Shown here piece by piece: positions 34,305 to 42,171 of a DNA stretch of 45,020 nt. Within the stretch, counting starts at the first letter, position 1. Each line of letters starts with the position of its first letter. Origin of the DNA: Candidatus Saccharimonadota bacterium. Lineage in GTDB: Bacteria; Patescibacteriota; Saccharimonadia; Saccharimonadales; Saccharimonadaceae. The stretch spans positions 1-45,020 of the forward strand of contig JAFWHN010000006.1 of the NCBI GenBank assembly GCA_017515205.1. Direction: 5' to 3'. The notes under the pieces were generated by a model. That model did not search any database. It saw only the letters and a list, made by a program, of their open reading frames with translations, and was not told the DNA's origin. Made by a program: the position numbers and the translations under genes.

Positions 34305-34310
34305 GGTATC

Positions 34311-35255
34311 ATGGCGCAGTATAAGGTACCACAGGATGTTGAGGCGGATGATAAATTGCTAGGACCGTTTTCGTTTAGGCAATTTGTTTACCTTTTGATT
34401 GCTGGCGGCTGTATAGCGTTAGGAGTGGCCTTGTTCCAAATTTTCCCACTATTAATTATTATTCCAATTATACCGGCATTATTCTTTATTGTTTTAGCTT
34501 TGCCGTTAAAAAAAGACCAACCGATGGAAACATATTTAGCGGCGATTGTGTCATATTATTTGAAGCCAAGGACGAGGATTTGGGTGCCAGGGCAAAGAGA
34601 ATCAACAATTCGTATTACTGCTCCGAAAGTGGTGGAAGAAACAAAAGCGAGGGATATCACAGGCGAAGAAGCTACGCATAGATTGTCGTTTCTAGCTGAT
34701 ATTGTGGATACGGAAGGGTATGCGATTAAAAATAGCAATACTGCTCATATTAATGATGATGTGGTAGCAGAAGCAAATGCTACTTCGGATATGTTTGAGA
34801 CTACGCATTTTGATAGTTTGGAGGATACGATTGCGAAAGACGAGAATGATAGGCATAGAGAAGTGGTGGAAGAAATGCGGGAAGCGATTAGACAGACGGA
34901 AAGTATGACGCACGAAATAAAAAAGCGGAGTGATGAAGATAAGGGACCGGAGAAGGGTTCATTGAGAGAAGCAGAGGCGAAAGACGATGCAGAAGTAATA
35001 GTGGAGCCAGGAGCAGTACCAGAGCCTGTAGAAAAGACTGAAAAAATTGAGGAACTAGTGGAGAAAACCAAAAGGCCTGTGGAAAAAACCGATAGAATTA
35101 GCGAGCAAACTGAAGAAAAAGTAGAGAAAACAGAAGCAAAACCGAGTATAATAGAATTAGCTAATAATGCTGATTTTTCTGTTGCGACTATAGCGAAAGA
35201 AGCTAATCGAATAAAGGAAAGGGATGAGGGCGAAGTTTTTATATCGCTACATTAA
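34311..35255 (+). CDS. PrgI family (VirB3-like) T4SS protein with long charged tail
   Basis: The 314-residue protein opens AQYKVPQDVEADDKLLGPFSFRQFVYLLIAG, the PrgI-family start, with two membrane helices (about 25-65) and KPRTRIWVPG. PrgI/VirB3 proteins partner VirB4 at the inner membrane. Residues 105-314 are a hydrophilic tail rich in Glu and Lys with repeats of the type VEKTEKI, VEKTKRP, VEKTDRI, EKVEKTEAK (about 240-280), predicted to be disordered or coiled. Such a tail is not part of standard PrgI. It ends 3 nt before the next gene. Confidence 0.85.
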   Translation: MAQYKVPQDVEADDKLLGPFSFRQFVYLLIAGGCIALGVALFQIFPLLIIIPIIPALFFIVLALPLKKDQPMETYLAAIVSYYLKPRTRIWVPGQRESTIRITAPKVVEETKARDITGEEATHRLSFLADIVDTEGYAIKNSNTAHINDDVVAEANATSDMFETTHFDSLEDTIAKDENDRHREVVEEMREAIRQTESMTHEIKKRSDEDKGPEKGSLREAEAKDDAEVIVEPGAVPEPVEKTEKIEELVEKTKRPVEKTDRISEQTEEKVEKTEAKPSIIELANNADFSVATIAKEANRIKERDEGEVFISLH

Positions 35256-35258
35256 ATT

Positions 35259-36245
35259 ATGAATCCACAGCAAAATAATCAGGATGGGCAAATGCCGATG
35301 GACCAAAACGCGATGGGACCGCAGGTGATGATGCCGGATGGTGGTGCAGGTGCGCCCCAAATGGTGATGCCAGATCAAATGCAAGGTCAGATGCAGAGCC
35401 AGGTGCAAGATCCGAATATGATGCAAGGACAAATGCCAATGCAGCAGATGCCGATGCAAAATAATCAGAATGCGGTAAGTCTTGGTTCAGCGGCGATAGC
35501 GGCAAATCAAGCGTCGCCAAATTCTGGTACAAAGGATTCACCAATTTCGACTCAATCTACACTTTTGATTTCAGAATTACGCGATAATGTGGTAATTATG
35601 AAGGATGGTTCTTTCCGAGCGGTGGTAGCTTGTAAATCAATTAACTTTGATTTGATGAGCGACATGGAGCGAGAGGGTGTAGAGTATTCTTATCAGAACT
35701 TTTTGAATTCTTTGAAATTTACAACACAGATTTTGATTCGTTCACAAAGGGTAGATATTGGACCGTATCTCGAAAAATTGTCGGAAATACGGCGGAATAA
35801 TGATAATATGTTGCTCGGAGTTTTGATGGATGATTATATTAATTTCGTGGATGTGCTTTCACAAGAAGCAAATATTATGGATAAGTCGTTTTTCATAATT
35901 ATTCCATATTATTCATCGCCGGATGCAGAAAAAGTTTTGCAACAAACTAAAAACATTTTTAAGTCGTTTTCTAAATCTAAAGCGCCAGTAGTGACAAAAA
36001 TTGATCGGGCGACGTATGATAAAGCTCTTTCGGAGTTGTCCAATAGGGTAGATTCGGTAATGTCTGGGTTATTCCAAATTGGCATTCGTTCAGTAAGACT
36101 TAATACACGGGAACTTGCGGAACTTTATTATAACTTTAATAATCCAGATACGGCAGTAAGAGAACCTTTGGTTGATTTTAGTAAACTCGCAACGATGTAT
36201 GTAAAGAAAGGTGATAAGCCGAATGAGGAGGGGATAAATGGCTAA
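35259..36245 (+). CDS. TraC/VirB4 N-terminal-like T4SS protein
   Basis: The 328-residue protein has an N-terminal Met/Gln/Pro low-complexity region (about 1-70, many QMQ and MQ units), then a globular part: LLISELRDNVVIMKDGSFRAVVACKSINFDLMSD, EGVEYSYQNFLNSLKFTTQILI, RVDIGPYLEKL. This resembles the N-terminal domain of TraC/VirB4, which binds PrgI/VirB3, but no Walker motifs follow. The following VirB4 gene starts inside its last 8 nt. VirB4 function therefore seems divided between two chains, or this is a dedicated adaptor. Confidence 0.75.
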   Translation: MNPQQNNQDGQMPMDQNAMGPQVMMPDGGAGAPQMVMPDQMQGQMQSQVQDPNMMQGQMPMQQMPMQNNQNAVSLGSAAIAANQASPNSGTKDSPISTQSTLLISELRDNVVIMKDGSFRAVVACKSINFDLMSDMEREGVEYSYQNFLNSLKFTTQILIRSQRVDIGPYLEKLSEIRRNNDNMLLGVLMDDYINFVDVLSQEANIMDKSFFIIIPYYSSPDAEKVLQQTKNIFKSFSKSKAPVVTKIDRATYDKALSELSNRVDSVMSGLFQIGIRSVRLNTRELAELYYNFNNPDTAVREPLVDFSKLATMYVKKGDKPNEEGING

Positions 36246-38061
36246 AAAGAAACAACTAACGGCGGCTGAGCTAGCAGCGCAAAAAGAGGCAATGGAAGCA
36301 GCTGAAATTCAGCAAGCGTTTGAGCAAGGTACTAATACTTTACGTGATTTGATTTCGCCGTCAGCAATTGAAATTCATTCAGATTATTTTAGATTGGGCA
36401 ATAAGTATGGGCGGACACTGTATATATATGGTTATCCGAGGATGCTTTATACTGGGTGGCTTTCGCCGATTATTAATATAGACGAGGTTTTGGATGTATC
36501 AATGTATATTTATCCAGTGGAGTCGTCTGTAGTGATGAAGAACTTACGTACTAAAGTTACACAGCTAGAAGCGTCGATGAATTTGAATATGGAAAAAGGT
36601 AAAGTGCGCGATCCGGAACTTGAGGCGGCCATTACGGATGCTGAGGAATTGCGTGACCAATTGCAGCTAGGTGCTGAAAAGTTTTTCCGATTTGGGCTTT
36701 ATGTGACTTTGTGGGCGGATTCGCTAGATGAGATGAAGTTTGTCCAACAAAAAATTGAAACGATTTTAGGACAGCAAATGGTGTTTTCGAAAGTGGCGAA
36801 TTCGCAACAGGAGCAAGGCTTAAATTCAGTGATGCCGCAATGCTCGGATCAATTACAAATTCGGCGGAATATGAATACTGGTGCAATTTCGACGTCATTT
36901 CCATTTACTTCGGCAGATTTGACACAGGATAAAGGGATTCTTTATGGAATCAATATGCACAACAATGGTCTAGTGATATTTGACAGATTTTCACTAGAAA
37001 ATGCAAATATGGTGGTGTTTGCAAAATCTGGTGCAGGCAAATCATTTACGGTGAAACTCGAAGCACTGCGTTCGATGATGGTGGGGGCGGAGATTTTGAT
37101 TATCGATCCAGAGAATGAATATCAAAAATTATGTGATGCGGTAGGTGGGTCGTATATTAGATTGTCACTAAACTCGGATGTAAGGATTAACCCATTTGAT
37201 TTACCAAAAGTGGTGGATGCAGAAGATGCAAACGATGCTCTCCGGGCGAATTTGGTGACTTTGCACGGTCTATTTAGATTAATGCTGGGCGGGAATCAAA
37301 TGGCTGGTGGTCAAGTAGTACCAGCACTTTCGGCAAACGAAGAAGCGGACTTAGATCAGGCTTTAATTGATACTTATGCGCGAGCAGGAATTACGTCGGA
37401 TCCATTGACACATCAATCAACGCCACCGACGATTGCTAATTTATATGACACACTTCTACACATGGAAGGGACTGGACCGACTTTGGCGCAAAGATTAAGA
37501 AAATACACGACTGGAACTTTTGCGGGGATTTTCTCACAACAGTCAAATGTGGATATCAATAATCAAATGGTAGTATTTAACATTCGTGATCTAGAAGATG
37601 AGTTAAGGCCGGTAGCGATGTATATTGTGCTTTCGCATATTTGGAATATTGTAAGAGCATCACAGAAAAAACGTTTATTAATTGTAGATGAGGCTTGGCA
37701 GTTGATGAAGTACGAAGATTCGGCGAATTTCTTGTTTTCACTGGCGAAGCGAGCGAGAAAGTATTATTTAGGTTTGACGACGGTAACACAGGATGTAGAA
37801 GATTTTATGAGTTCAAAGATGGGACGCGCAATTGTTGGTAACTCATCAATGCAGCTACTTTTGAAACAATCTGTTTCGGCAGTGGATGTTTTGTCGGACG
37901 TATTTAAATTGACTGAAGAGGAAAAGAGAAGACTATCAAACTTCCCGGTGGGGCAAGGGTTGTTCTTTGCGGGGCAAAATCACGTGCATATTCAAATTAT
38001 TGCTTCAGAAACTGAGGAAGGCTTGATTACTACAAATCCAGCCAGTAAAAAACCTAGTTAG
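36238..38061 (+). CDS. virB4: VirB4-family T4SS ATPase
   Basis: The 607-residue ATPase powers T4SS assembly and substrate transfer. The N-terminal part (about 40-240) includes GNKYGRTLYIYGYPRMLYTGWL and dimerisation-type helices. The RecA-like domain has Walker A KSGAGKSFTVKLEA (about 264-277), LIIDPENEYQKL, Walker B RLLIVDEAWQLM and the C-terminal TTVTQDVEDF with a Gln sensor. The size is shorter than the 800 or so residues of classical VirB4, in line with the separate N-terminal-like protein upstream. It is coupled to that gene by an 8-nt overlap. No VirD4 coupling protein or relaxase is in the window, so secretion or DNA uptake is as likely as conjugation. Confidence 0.9.
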   Translation: MAKKKQLTAAELAAQKEAMEAAEIQQAFEQGTNTLRDLISPSAIEIHSDYFRLGNKYGRTLYIYGYPRMLYTGWLSPIINIDEVLDVSMYIYPVESSVVMKNLRTKVTQLEASMNLNMEKGKVRDPELEAAITDAEELRDQLQLGAEKFFRFGLYVTLWADSLDEMKFVQQKIETILGQQMVFSKVANSQQEQGLNSVMPQCSDQLQIRRNMNTGAISTSFPFTSADLTQDKGILYGINMHNNGLVIFDRFSLENANMVVFAKSGAGKSFTVKLEALRSMMVGAEILIIDPENEYQKLCDAVGGSYIRLSLNSDVRINPFDLPKVVDAEDANDALRANLVTLHGLFRLMLGGNQMAGGQVVPALSANEEADLDQALIDTYARAGITSDPLTHQSTPPTIANLYDTLLHMEGTGPTLAQRLRKYTTGTFAGIFSQQSNVDINNQMVVFNIRDLEDELRPVAMYIVLSHIWNIVRASQKKRLLIVDEAWQLMKYEDSANFLFSLAKRARKYYLGLTTVTQDVEDFMSSKMGRAIVGNSSMQLLLKQSVSAVDVLSDVFKLTEEEKRRLSNFPVGQGLFFAGQNHVHIQIIASETEEGLITTNPASKKPS

Positions 38062-38088
38062 CAACGTCTATGTTTATAGATGGTTTAG

Positions 38089-38115
38089 TTAGCACTCTTG
38101 CGTTTTGAGTGCTAG
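38089..38115 (+). promoter_or_regulatory. CIRCE operator (HrcA binding site) upstream of dnaJ
   Basis: TTAGCACTC, 9-nt spacer, GAGTGCTAG: left arm perfect, right arm 8 of 9. It ends 5 bp before the -10 box of a leaderless gene, so bound HrcA would block RNA polymerase directly. It is the second CIRCE site of the window. Confidence 0.93.
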
Positions 38116-38120
38116 TAATA

Positions 38121-38126
38121 TATAAT
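38121..38126 (+). promoter_or_regulatory. -10 box of dnaJ
   Basis: TATAAT ends 6 nt before ATG 38133. With CIRCE immediately upstream the promoter, operator and start codon fit into 47 bp. Confidence 0.65.
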
Positions 38127-38132
38127 ATATAT

Positions 38133-39056
38133 ATGGCTAGTAAACGTGATTATTATGAAGTTTTGGGCGTTTCTAAAAACGCGTCAGATGATGAAATTAA
38201 GAAAGCTTATCGTAAATTAGCGATTAAATATCATCCAGACAAAAATCCTGGCGATAAAGAAGCAGAAGCGAAATTTAAGGAAATTAATGAGGCACATGAT
38301 GTTTTGTCTGATAAGCAAAAGCGGGCGCGTTATGATCAATTTGGCCATGCGGGCGTAGGCGGAGCCGGTGGCAGTCCATTCGGTGGCTTTAGTGGGGAGA
38401 ATCCGTTTGGCAAAGGTGGTTCGTTTAATTTCAACGGGCAGACGTTTAACTTTGATTTTGGTGGTGGTTCGCCGCTTGACGATATAATTGGAAATATTTT
38501 TGGTTTTGGTGGAGGAGCGAGACGAACGCGTCGGGGAGCTGACTATGAAACTAACGTAGTTTTGACGTTTGAAGAAGCGATTTTTGGGGCAACGAAGAAA
38601 ATTTCGGTGGATGGAAAGGATTTGAAGATTAAAATCCCGGCAGGAATTGATGACGGAATGAGTATTAGACTGCGCGGTAAGGGTGGTCCAGCGCCGGCGG
38701 AAGGGACAGAGCCTGGAGATTTATACGTGAGAGTGCGTGTGAAACCGCATAAATCTTTGACGCGAGAAGGTGCAATTATTTTATCGGAAGAACATATCAG
38801 TATGGTAGATGCAGCGCTGGGTTGTGAGATTGAAGTTTTGACGGTAGATGGACCTGTGACGATGAAAGTGCCGGCGGGAACGCAGTCAGGTACACCATTT
38901 AAATTGTCTGGGCACGGAGTGCCATTTAGAAGTGATGGCGATAGAGGGCCGCATATTGTAACGGTAGTAGTAGAGACACCGAAAAATCTTTCACGTAAGC
39001 AGAAGGAACTTTTGGAAGAATTTAAGAATAGCAAAAAGCACGGATTCTGGGGCTAA
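38133..39056 (+). CDS. DnaJ-type co-chaperone without zinc-finger domain (class B, CbpA-like)
   Basis: The 307-residue Hsp40 has a J domain (about 4-70) with [20 protein letters not shown], the HPD motif in KYHPDKNPG and [13 protein letters not shown] Gly/Phe-rich region (about 72-130) follows, and then the C-terminal beta domains begin with [20 protein letters not shown]. The four CxxCxGxG repeats of class A DnaJ are absent, so it is class B. It stimulates Hsp70 ATPase and delivers substrates; dnaK and grpE are not nearby. The open frame begins at 38109, but ATG 38133 behind the TATAAT is the start. CIRCE control groups it with groESL. Confidence 0.92.
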   Translation: MASKRDYYEVLGVSKNASDDEIKKAYRKLAIKYHPDKNPGDKEAEAKFKEINEAHDVLSDKQKRARYDQFGHAGVGGAGGSPFGGFSGENPFGKGGSFNFNGQTFNFDFGGGSPLDDIIGNIFGFGGGARRTRRGADYETNVVLTFEEAIFGATKKISVDGKDLKIKIPAGIDDGMSIRLRGKGGPAPAEGTEPGDLYVRVRVKPHKSLTREGAIILSEEHISMVDAALGCEIEVLTVDGPVTMKVPAGTQSGTPFKLSGHGVPFRSDGDRGPHIVTVVVETPKNLSRKQKELLEEFKNSKKHGFWG

Positions 39057-39080
39057 ATAGTCGCAAATTTTGCCATTTTG

Positions 39081-39089
39081 TGGTATAAT
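39081..39089 (+). promoter_or_regulatory. Extended -10 promoter of rny
   Basis: TGGTATAAT about 88 nt before the rny ATG, giving one of the longest leaders in the window. Confidence 0.5.
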
Positions 39090-39129
39090 TAAGGGTGGAA
39101 TATTATAATTTGATGTTATTTGTTAACCC

Positions 39130-39153
39130 GCTGATATAGAGAAAAATATCAGC
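39130..39153 (+). promoter_or_regulatory. Hairpin in the rny 5' leader
   Basis: GCTGATAT (39130-39137) and ATATCAGC (39146-39153) form a perfect 8-bp stem with an 8-nt A-rich loop, 23 nt before the rny ATG. It could protect or autoregulate the message of this endonuclease; no T-run follows, so it is not a terminator of the plus strand. Confidence 0.45.
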
Positions 39154-39176
39154 AAAAACAATTAGAAAGGGAACTT

Positions 39177-40694
39177 ATGGAAATTGTGATCCCAATTATT
39201 GCCGCAGTGGCTGGCCTTTTTGCTGGCGCAGGCGGAATTTTTGCATACAATAAGAAAAACGAGAAGGGTGGGAAAGATAAAGCCGATGATTTGGTGCGAA
39301 AAGCAAAGAGAGAGGCATCAGATATTGTTTTGAACGCTAAAAAAGAAGCGGCGGAAATCACCGAAAAAAATCAAGCCGAAGAAAATGACCGTCGCAAGGA
39401 ATGGAAGAAGACGGAGAATCGTTTAGCAGAGCGAGAAACGACTTTGGATGCGAAGCTAGACCAGCTAGAAAAGAAGACTGAAAAGCTAAACAAGGAAGAA
39501 AAAGAACTAGACGATTTGAAAAATGAAGTGCGAGATATTCGGACGAAACAACACGAAAAGTTGGAGAAGATTGCTGGTTTATCGAAGGCGGATGCGCGCG
39601 ACAAGCTGATGAAAATGACGGAGAACGATATCAAGGAAGATTTGGCTGGATTGATTGTGAAGGAACAAAAGGAAATTAAGCAAGATATTGATGAAACAGC
39701 GCAAGCGATGCTACTTACGGCGATGGAAAGAATGTCTTCGGAAGTGACGGCAGACCGTACGATTACGGCGTTGAAGCTACCAGATGATGATATGAAGGGA
39801 CGGATTATTGGTAAAGAAGGCCGTAATATTCAGGCTTTGCAACGGGCAACTGGTGTAGATATTTTAGTAGATGATACGCCGGGGATGGTGGTGCTATCCT
39901 CATTCGATCCGATTAGAAGGCAAGTGGCGAGATATGCTTTGGAGAGACTCATGAAGGATGGGCGGATTAATCCATCATCGATTGAAGAATCGGTAGCAAA
40001 AGCCGAAAAAGAGATTGAAAAGGAAGTCGTGCGAGCTGGTGAAGATGCGGCAAGGGAAGTAGGTATTGTAGGCATTCCACGCGAAATACTGCATCTTTTG
40101 GGTGAGTTGAAATTTAGAACTTCATATGGGCAAAATGTGTTACTCCATTCGATTGAAATGGCGCACGTGGCGGGTATGATTGCGGAAGAGATCGGTGCAG
40201 ATAAAAGAATCGCAAAAACGGCGGCACTACTTCATGATATGGGTAAAGCGGTGACGCATAAAATTGAAGGGAAACATGCGGATATCGGTGCAGAACTTGC
40301 GAAGAAATATGGTATGAGTGATGAAGTGGTGCATGCAATTGCGGCTCATCACAACGATATTGAGCCGACTACGCCAGAAGCGATTATTGTGAAGATTTGC
40401 GATGCGATGAGTGCAGCGCGACCAGGAGCGCGTAATATTTCGGCAGAGAACTTTGCAGAAAGAATGCGCGACCTTGAGAATATTGCAACGTCATTTAGTG
40501 GAATTGACAAGGCCTACGCGATTTCAGCAGGACGTGAGATTCGGGTGATTGTAGAGCCAAAGCAAATTGATGATCTTTCGGCTTTGAAGTTGGCGCGTGA
40601 TATAGCGAATAAAATTGAGGCAACAATGAGCTATCCTGGCATTATTAAGGTGAATGTGATTAGAGAGACACGTGCGGTAGAATACGCGAAATAA
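39177..40694 (+). CDS. rny: Ribonuclease Y
   Basis: This 505-residue membrane-bound endoribonuclease starts bulk mRNA decay. It has an N-terminal membrane helix (about 3-23), a long coiled-coil region (about 30-190, Lys/Glu-rich), a KH RNA-binding domain with MKGRIIGKEGRNIQALQRATG, then an HD domain: LLHSIEMAHVAGMIAEE, the metal-binding ALLHDMGKAV and IAAHHNDIEP. Length and order match the family. AAAGGG precedes the ATG. It is monocistronic, with a strong terminator behind it. Given so many predicted leaderless messages, mRNA turnover by RNase Y is likely central in this organism, but that is inference. Confidence 0.95.
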   Translation: MEIVIPIIAAVAGLFAGAGGIFAYNKKNEKGGKDKADDLVRKAKREASDIVLNAKKEAAEITEKNQAEENDRRKEWKKTENRLAERETTLDAKLDQLEKKTEKLNKEEKELDDLKNEVRDIRTKQHEKLEKIAGLSKADARDKLMKMTENDIKEDLAGLIVKEQKEIKQDIDETAQAMLLTAMERMSSEVTADRTITALKLPDDDMKGRIIGKEGRNIQALQRATGVDILVDDTPGMVVLSSFDPIRRQVARYALERLMKDGRINPSSIEESVAKAEKEIEKEVVRAGEDAAREVGIVGIPREILHLLGELKFRTSYGQNVLLHSIEMAHVAGMIAEEIGADKRIAKTAALLHDMGKAVTHKIEGKHADIGAELAKKYGMSDEVVHAIAAHHNDIEPTTPEAIIVKICDAMSAARPGARNISAENFAERMRDLENIATSFSGIDKAYAISAGREIRVIVEPKQIDDLSALKLARDIANKIEATMSYPGIIKVNVIRETRAVEYAK

Positions 40695-40713
40695 ATATAG
40701 TCTTTTATGAATG

Positions 40714-40745
40714 AAAAATCCCGGAGCTTTTACTTCGGGATTTTT
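40714..40745. terminator. Intrinsic terminator of rny
   Basis: AAAAATCCCG at 40714-40723 pairs with CGGGATTTTT at 40736-40745 around a 12-nt loop. The T-run makes it effective on the plus strand, and the A-run allows it on the minus strand too. Confidence 0.85.
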
Positions 40746-40757
40746 GGAAAAGAGCTT

Positions 40758-40803
40758 GTGTGCTTTTTCCGCACACTATTAAATTTTTGCTCTTTGGAAG
40801 AGC
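40758..40803. other. Two small hairpins between convergent genes
   Basis: GTGTGC/GCACAC (40758-40776) and GCTCTT/AAGAGC (40789-40803) lie between rny and the zinc-ribbon gene. They could form the 3' end of the minus-strand transcript; neither has a clear T-run. Confidence 0.35.
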
Positions 40804-40805
40804 CG

Positions 40806-41165
40806 TTATTTGGGAGTTGAAAGCTTTTTTTCTTTCTTCTTTTCTTTTTCGTACTCCCTCTTTGCTTTTGCGCTTAGTTTTTTGCGTTCTTCTGGTGGGA
40901 ATATGTCGCCATTATTCCAGTCGTTGGCAGATAATACTTTGATTTCTCTGCGAGTTTCGCCAGTTCTTTGACGTCTATTAATTGTTCCATAAAAGCATTC
41001 TCTGCAACTTACATAGATAATAGCTGGTTTCCACGTTTCGTTTTGGTGGAGCTTTGCTTTCCCGCCACATATGGGGCAAGGATTTAGTGCAGGAATCTTT
41101 AATTTGGGTTTCGGCGCGCTATCTTTTTTGGCTTCGCCGTTATTATTGGACTTCTTTTTTGACAA
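40806..41165 (-). CDS. Small zinc-ribbon protein
   Basis: The 119-residue basic protein has a Lys-rich N-terminus (about 1-22), a zinc ribbon with ligands CPICGGKAKLH (about 30-40) and CRECFYGTINRR (about 54-65), then VLSANDWNNGDIF and a Lys/Glu helix at the end. The CPxCGG...W..N pattern resembles Lar-type (restriction alleviation) and phage zinc ribbons, but identity is uncertain. It starts at TTG with GGGGGTGA about 6 nt upstream and is served by a full consensus promoter, which is unusual for so small a gene. It is probably a nucleic-acid-binding protein. Confidence 0.7.
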   Translation of the reverse strand: MSKKKSNNNGEAKKDSAPKPKLKIPALNPCPICGGKAKLHQNETWKPAIIYVSCRECFYGTINRRQRTGETRREIKVLSANDWNNGDIFPPEERKKLSAKAKREYEKEKKKEKKLSTPK

Positions 41166-41204
41166 TTAATTCACCCCCTCAATTTGGTAATGTACTATAT
41201 GTCT

Positions 41205-41233
41205 ATTATATCATTTTTATGTAGTTTTGTCAA
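41205..41233 (-). promoter_or_regulatory. Full sigma70-type promoter of the zinc-ribbon gene
   Basis: On the minus strand TTGACA (41233-41228), 17 nt, TGATATAAT with TATAAT at 41210-41205. It is a perfect-consensus promoter, with a leader of about 35 nt. Confidence 0.75.
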
Positions 41234-41292
41234 TAATAAGAAGTGGGGCTAAAGTTTGCGGGTGTTTTTGGCTAATTAATGCGTTTTGTTTG

Positions 41293-41301
41293 TGATATAA
41301 T
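41293..41301 (+). promoter_or_regulatory. Extended -10 promoter of TM2 gene
   Basis: TGATATAAT followed by a short leader with AAAGGAG before ATG 41327. Confidence 0.55.
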
Positions 41302-41326
41302 CTGAGAGGAATTATAAAGGAGAAAT

Positions 41327-41773
41327 ATGGCAGAGATTTTGAAAATTGTGGGGAAAGAAGTAAAAATTGGAACGGATGATGGGAGGGTTATCACGGTGTC
41401 TTTAAAGAGTATAAACTATGATAATCCGAAAGAAGGTGACAGAATAAAAGTTTATAAAGATGGTAGGGATTATATCGTGACGCGTGCGGGCACGTCGATG
41501 GATGGGATTTATGAAACTGATGCAAAGGGCAATAAGAAGATAAATAAGCATATTTTTGTATGGGTAGGAACATTCTTCTTTGGATATTTAGGATTAGATA
41601 GATTTTTACGTGGACAAATTGGAACTGGGGTTTGTAAACTATTGTTTGGCTGGTTGACACTTGGGATTTGGCAATTAGTGGATTGGATTATTGCGATGAC
41701 AAAAGCATACGGATCGGCATATGGAAATGTTGAAGAAATAACTTTTGATACAGATGGTAATTATACGAGATAG
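41327..41773 (+). CDS. TM2 domain-containing membrane protein
   Basis: The 148-residue protein has an N-terminal beta-rich soluble domain (about 1-62, [35 protein letters not shown]) and a C-terminal TM2 domain: [49 protein letters not shown] with the usual Gly-x-x-Gly-x-Asp-Arg-Phe loop between two helices. The function of TM2 proteins in bacteria is not established. The next gene's ATG follows 2 nt after its stop. Confidence 0.85.
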   Translation: MAEILKIVGKEVKIGTDDGRVITVSLKSINYDNPKEGDRIKVYKDGRDYIVTRAGTSMDGIYETDAKGNKKINKHIFVWVGTFFFGYLGLDRFLRGQIGTGVCKLLFGWLTLGIWQLVDWIIAMTKAYGSAYGNVEEITFDTDGNYTR

Positions 41774-41775
41774 TG

Positions 41776-42027
41776 ATGGCAGATAGAAAGGTTGTTATAC
41801 ATGGGTTGTATCGACATTTTAAGGGCGATTTGTATTTGGTAGAGGATACTTGTGAGCATTCGGAGACGGGAGAGAAATTGGTGCTTTATCGGGCGCTATA
41901 TGGTACTGCGAAATTGTATGTGCGACCGATTGAGATGTTTCTTTCCGAAGTGGATCATGAAAAATATCCGGGGGTGAAGCAAAAATATCGGTTTGAATTA
42001 GTTGATATTAAAAGCAAAAAAGATTGA
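41776..42027 (+). CDS. DUF1653 family protein
   Basis: The 83-residue protein matches the DUF1653 pattern along its whole length: [35 protein letters not shown], then [12 protein letters not shown] and RFELVD at the end. The family is widespread in bacteria with unknown function. It is coupled to the TM2 gene (ATG 2 nt after the TM2 stop; a GTG 3 nt earlier is also possible). No signal or membrane segment is present. Confidence 0.85.
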   Translation: MADRKVVIHGLYRHFKGDLYLVEDTCEHSETGEKLVLYRALYGTAKLYVRPIEMFLSEVDHEKYPGVKQKYRFELVDIKSKKD

Positions 42028-42075
42028 GTGGAATGCTATGGGGATGGGTGCAGGGGTTTTCTTTTGCGCGATTTG

Positions 42076-42084
42076 TGGTATAAT
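42076..42084 (+). promoter_or_regulatory. Extended -10 promoter of tRNA-Lys
   Basis: TGGTATAAT ends 13 bp upstream of the mature tRNA 5' end. Confidence 0.6.
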
Positions 42085-42097
42085 AGTAGTACTGGTT

Positions 42098-42171
42098 GGT
42101 CCGGTAGCTCAGCTGGTTAGAGCACGAGCCTCTTAAGCTTGGTGTCGAGGGTTCGAGTCCCTCCCGGATCA
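42098..42171 (+). tRNA. tRNA-Lys(CUU)
   Basis: Acceptor GGTCCGG pairs with CCGGATC (one G-U). D-arm GCTC...GAGC, anticodon stem CGAGC/GCTTG with loop CTCTTAA (anticodon CTT), T-arm GAGGG-TTCGAGT-CCCTC, discriminator A, encoded CCA at 42172-42174. Its 3' half is overlapped antisense by the recombinase gene and is the probable integration target. Confidence 0.95.

Noticed and set aside
38133-39056. Calling this the canonical class A DnaJ
   Set aside because: The CxxCxGxG zinc repeats are absent, so it is class B despite the CIRCE element.
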